Assembly (NCBI GenBank): GCA_937873105.1
Contig: CALMWD010000393.1
Location: 1 to 5,644, forward strand
Direction of reading: 5' to 3'
Length of the DNA: 5,644 nucleotides
From: an uncultured Rhodanobacteraceae bacterium
GTDB taxonomy: Bacteria; Pseudomonadota; Gammaproteobacteria; Xanthomonadales; Ahniellaceae
How positions within the stretch are numbered: the stretch's first letter is position 1; each line of letters begins with the position of its first letter. Position numbers and translations under genes: made by a program. Under the pieces are notes generated by a model. That model searched no databases and was not told the origin of the DNA. It saw only the letters and a list, made by a program, of their open reading frames with translations. This document shows positions 4,471-5,644 of the stretch, piece after piece.

Positions 4471-5644
4471 TCAACGCGCCGCCGCGATCATTTCCTTCGC
4501 GGCCGAGCGCGTGGCGCTGGTGATCTCGACGCCGCCGAGCATGCGCGCGATCTCCTCGACGCGCGGCTTGGCTTCCAGCAGCTCGATGCGCGTGCGCGTC
4601 TGGCCGTCCTCGACCGACTTGCGCACCGCGACGTGCTGGTGGCCCTGCGCGGCGACCTGGGCCAGATGCGTCACGCACAGCACCTGGCGCGTCGAACCGA
4701 GTTCGCGCAGCTTGCGTCCGACCACCTCGGCGGTGGCACCGCCGATGCCGGAGTCGACCTCGTCGAAGACCATGACCGGCACGTCGTCCGAACCGATGGC
4801 CGCGACCTCGATGGCCAGGCTGATGCGCGCCAGTTCGCCGCCCGAGGCGATCTTGCGCAGCGGCCGTCCCGGCTGGCCCGGATTCGGGCTGACCACGAAT
4901 TCCACCGCATCGCGGCCGGATGAGGGGAAACCGTCCGCGTCGGCGGCATCGATCTGGATCTCGAAGGCCCCGGCGATGGCCAGTTCGCGCAACAGGCCGG
5001 TGACCCGCGTCGCCAGCGTGGTGGCGGCGAAGCGGCGCGATTCCGACAGGGCGGTGGCGGCGCGGTCGTAGTCGCCGACCGCGGCGTCGCGTTCGCGGCG
5101 CAACACCTCGATCTTCTCGCCGGCATGCTGCAGGCGGTCGATGTCCGCGGCGATTTCCTCCAGGCGCAGGCCGAGCTCCTGGGCCGGCACCCGATGCTTG
5201 CGCGACAGTTCGTGCAGCTTGGCGAGCTGGGCGTCGAGTTCGCCGTAGCGTTCGGGATCGAGGTCCTGGGCCGAGCGATAACGCTCCAGCTCGTTGATCG
5301 CCTCGACCAGCTGGATGCCGGCGGATTCGAGCAGTTCCGCGACCGGGGCCAGGGCCGGGTCGAGCAGGGCGAGCTTGCGCGCGTCGGTGGCGGTATGCGC
5401 CAGCAGGGACGTGGCCGAACGCTCGTCGTCGCTATCGAGCGCGTCGATCAGCTGCTGGCTGCCCTGCAGCAGCGTGGCGGCATGGGCGAGGCGGCGGTGA
5501 TCGTCGACGAGGCGCGCATAGGACTCGCCGGACAATGCATGCTTCTTCAGTTCCTGATGCTGGAAACGCAGGTAGTCGAGGCGGTCCGGATCGCCCTGTT
5601 CGGCGCCGGCCAGCTCGGCGATGCGGCGGTCGAGATCGGCAATG
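4471..5644 (-). CDS. recN: DNA repair ATPase RecN, 3' part (N-terminus missing)
   Basis: RecN is an SMC-like ATPase acting at DNA double-strand breaks. The frame stays open to the window edge, so the gene is cut there. About 390 C-terminal residues are visible, of roughly 555 usual; the N-terminal Walker A part lies beyond base 5644. Visible parts in order: a long coiled-coil region (about 5644-5000, with DLDPERYGELDAQLAKLHEL typical of RecN), then VSPNPGQPGRPLRKIASGGELAR with the ABC signature SGGELAR (4845-4825), Walker B VMVFDEVD (4776-4753) followed by the D-loop SGIGG, and the switch histidine in CVTHLAQVA (His codon at 4668-4666). The C-terminus LLGGVEITSATRSAAKEMI matches the family. 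TTG at 5535 is an internal Leu codon, not the start. The gene converges on the unknown gene, with 28 bases between. The SOS control known for recN elsewhere cannot be checked here. Confidence 0.97.
   Translation of the reverse strand, partial: IADLDRRIAELAGAEQGDPDRLDYLRFQHQELKKHALSGESYARLVDDHRRLAHAATLLQGSQQLIDALDSDDERSATSLLAHTATDARKLALLDPALAPVAELLESAGIQLVEAINELERYRSAQDLDPERYGELDAQLAKLHELSRKHRVPAQELGLRLEEIAADIDRLQHAGEKIEVLRRERDAAVGDYDRAATALSESRRFAATTLATRVTGLLRELAIAGAFEIQIDAADADGFPSSGRDAVEFVVSPNPGQPGRPLRKIASGGELARISLAIEVAAIGSDDVPVMVFDEVDSGIGGATAEVVGRKLRELGSTRQVLCVTHLAQVAAQGHQHVAVRKSVEDGQTRTRIELLEAKPRVEEIARMLGGVEITSATRSAAKEMIAAAR

Overview
This window is a compact, GC-rich chromosomal segment from a gammaproteobacterium. 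The set smpB-ssrA / ratA-rnfH / bamE / fur / recN is a widely conserved gammaproteobacterial neighbourhood. The high GC content, the Pseudomonas/Xanthomonas-type Fur with only one cysteine, and the bamE(omlA)-fur divergent pair suggest the Xanthomonadales (Xanthomonadaceae or Rhodanobacteraceae). That placement is inference; no species can be named from the sequence alone. I see no mobile element, CRISPR array, tRNA or rRNA.

Left part (1-989, minus strand): smpB, then ssrA (tmRNA) with its own sigma70-like promoter in the gap, ending in a strong intrinsic terminator. Together they form the trans-translation system: the tmRNA carries a readable ANDDNYALAA degradation tag and the G3-U pair that makes it an alanine acceptor, and SmpB is its protein partner. 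Bases 1-30 lie beyond the terminator and show nothing I can call.

Middle (1058-2650): ratA and rnfH run rightward as an overlapping pair, divergent from smpB. bamE runs leftward and overlaps the end of rnfH tail to tail. fur runs rightward from a short region shared with bamE, in which the two candidate -10 elements overlap. BamE is an outer-membrane lipoprotein of the BAM complex, and Fur is the ferric uptake regulator.

Right part (2706-5644): a 578-residue exported or membrane-anchored protein of unknown function follows fur, and converges on the 3' part of recN, a DNA double-strand-break repair ATPase whose N-terminus lies outside the window.

Most of the window is ordinary core genome. 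The points that earn a second look are the uncharacterised protein at 2706-4442 and a heptamer, TGAATCG, that I find four times, only in the ssrA and bamE/fur promoter regions. In one place it forms a direct repeat around a GC hairpin and in the other an inverted repeat around overlapping promoters. A possibly leaderless smpB mRNA and the 14-base rnfH/bamE overlap are lesser points. I do not see convincing evidence of a wholly new system.
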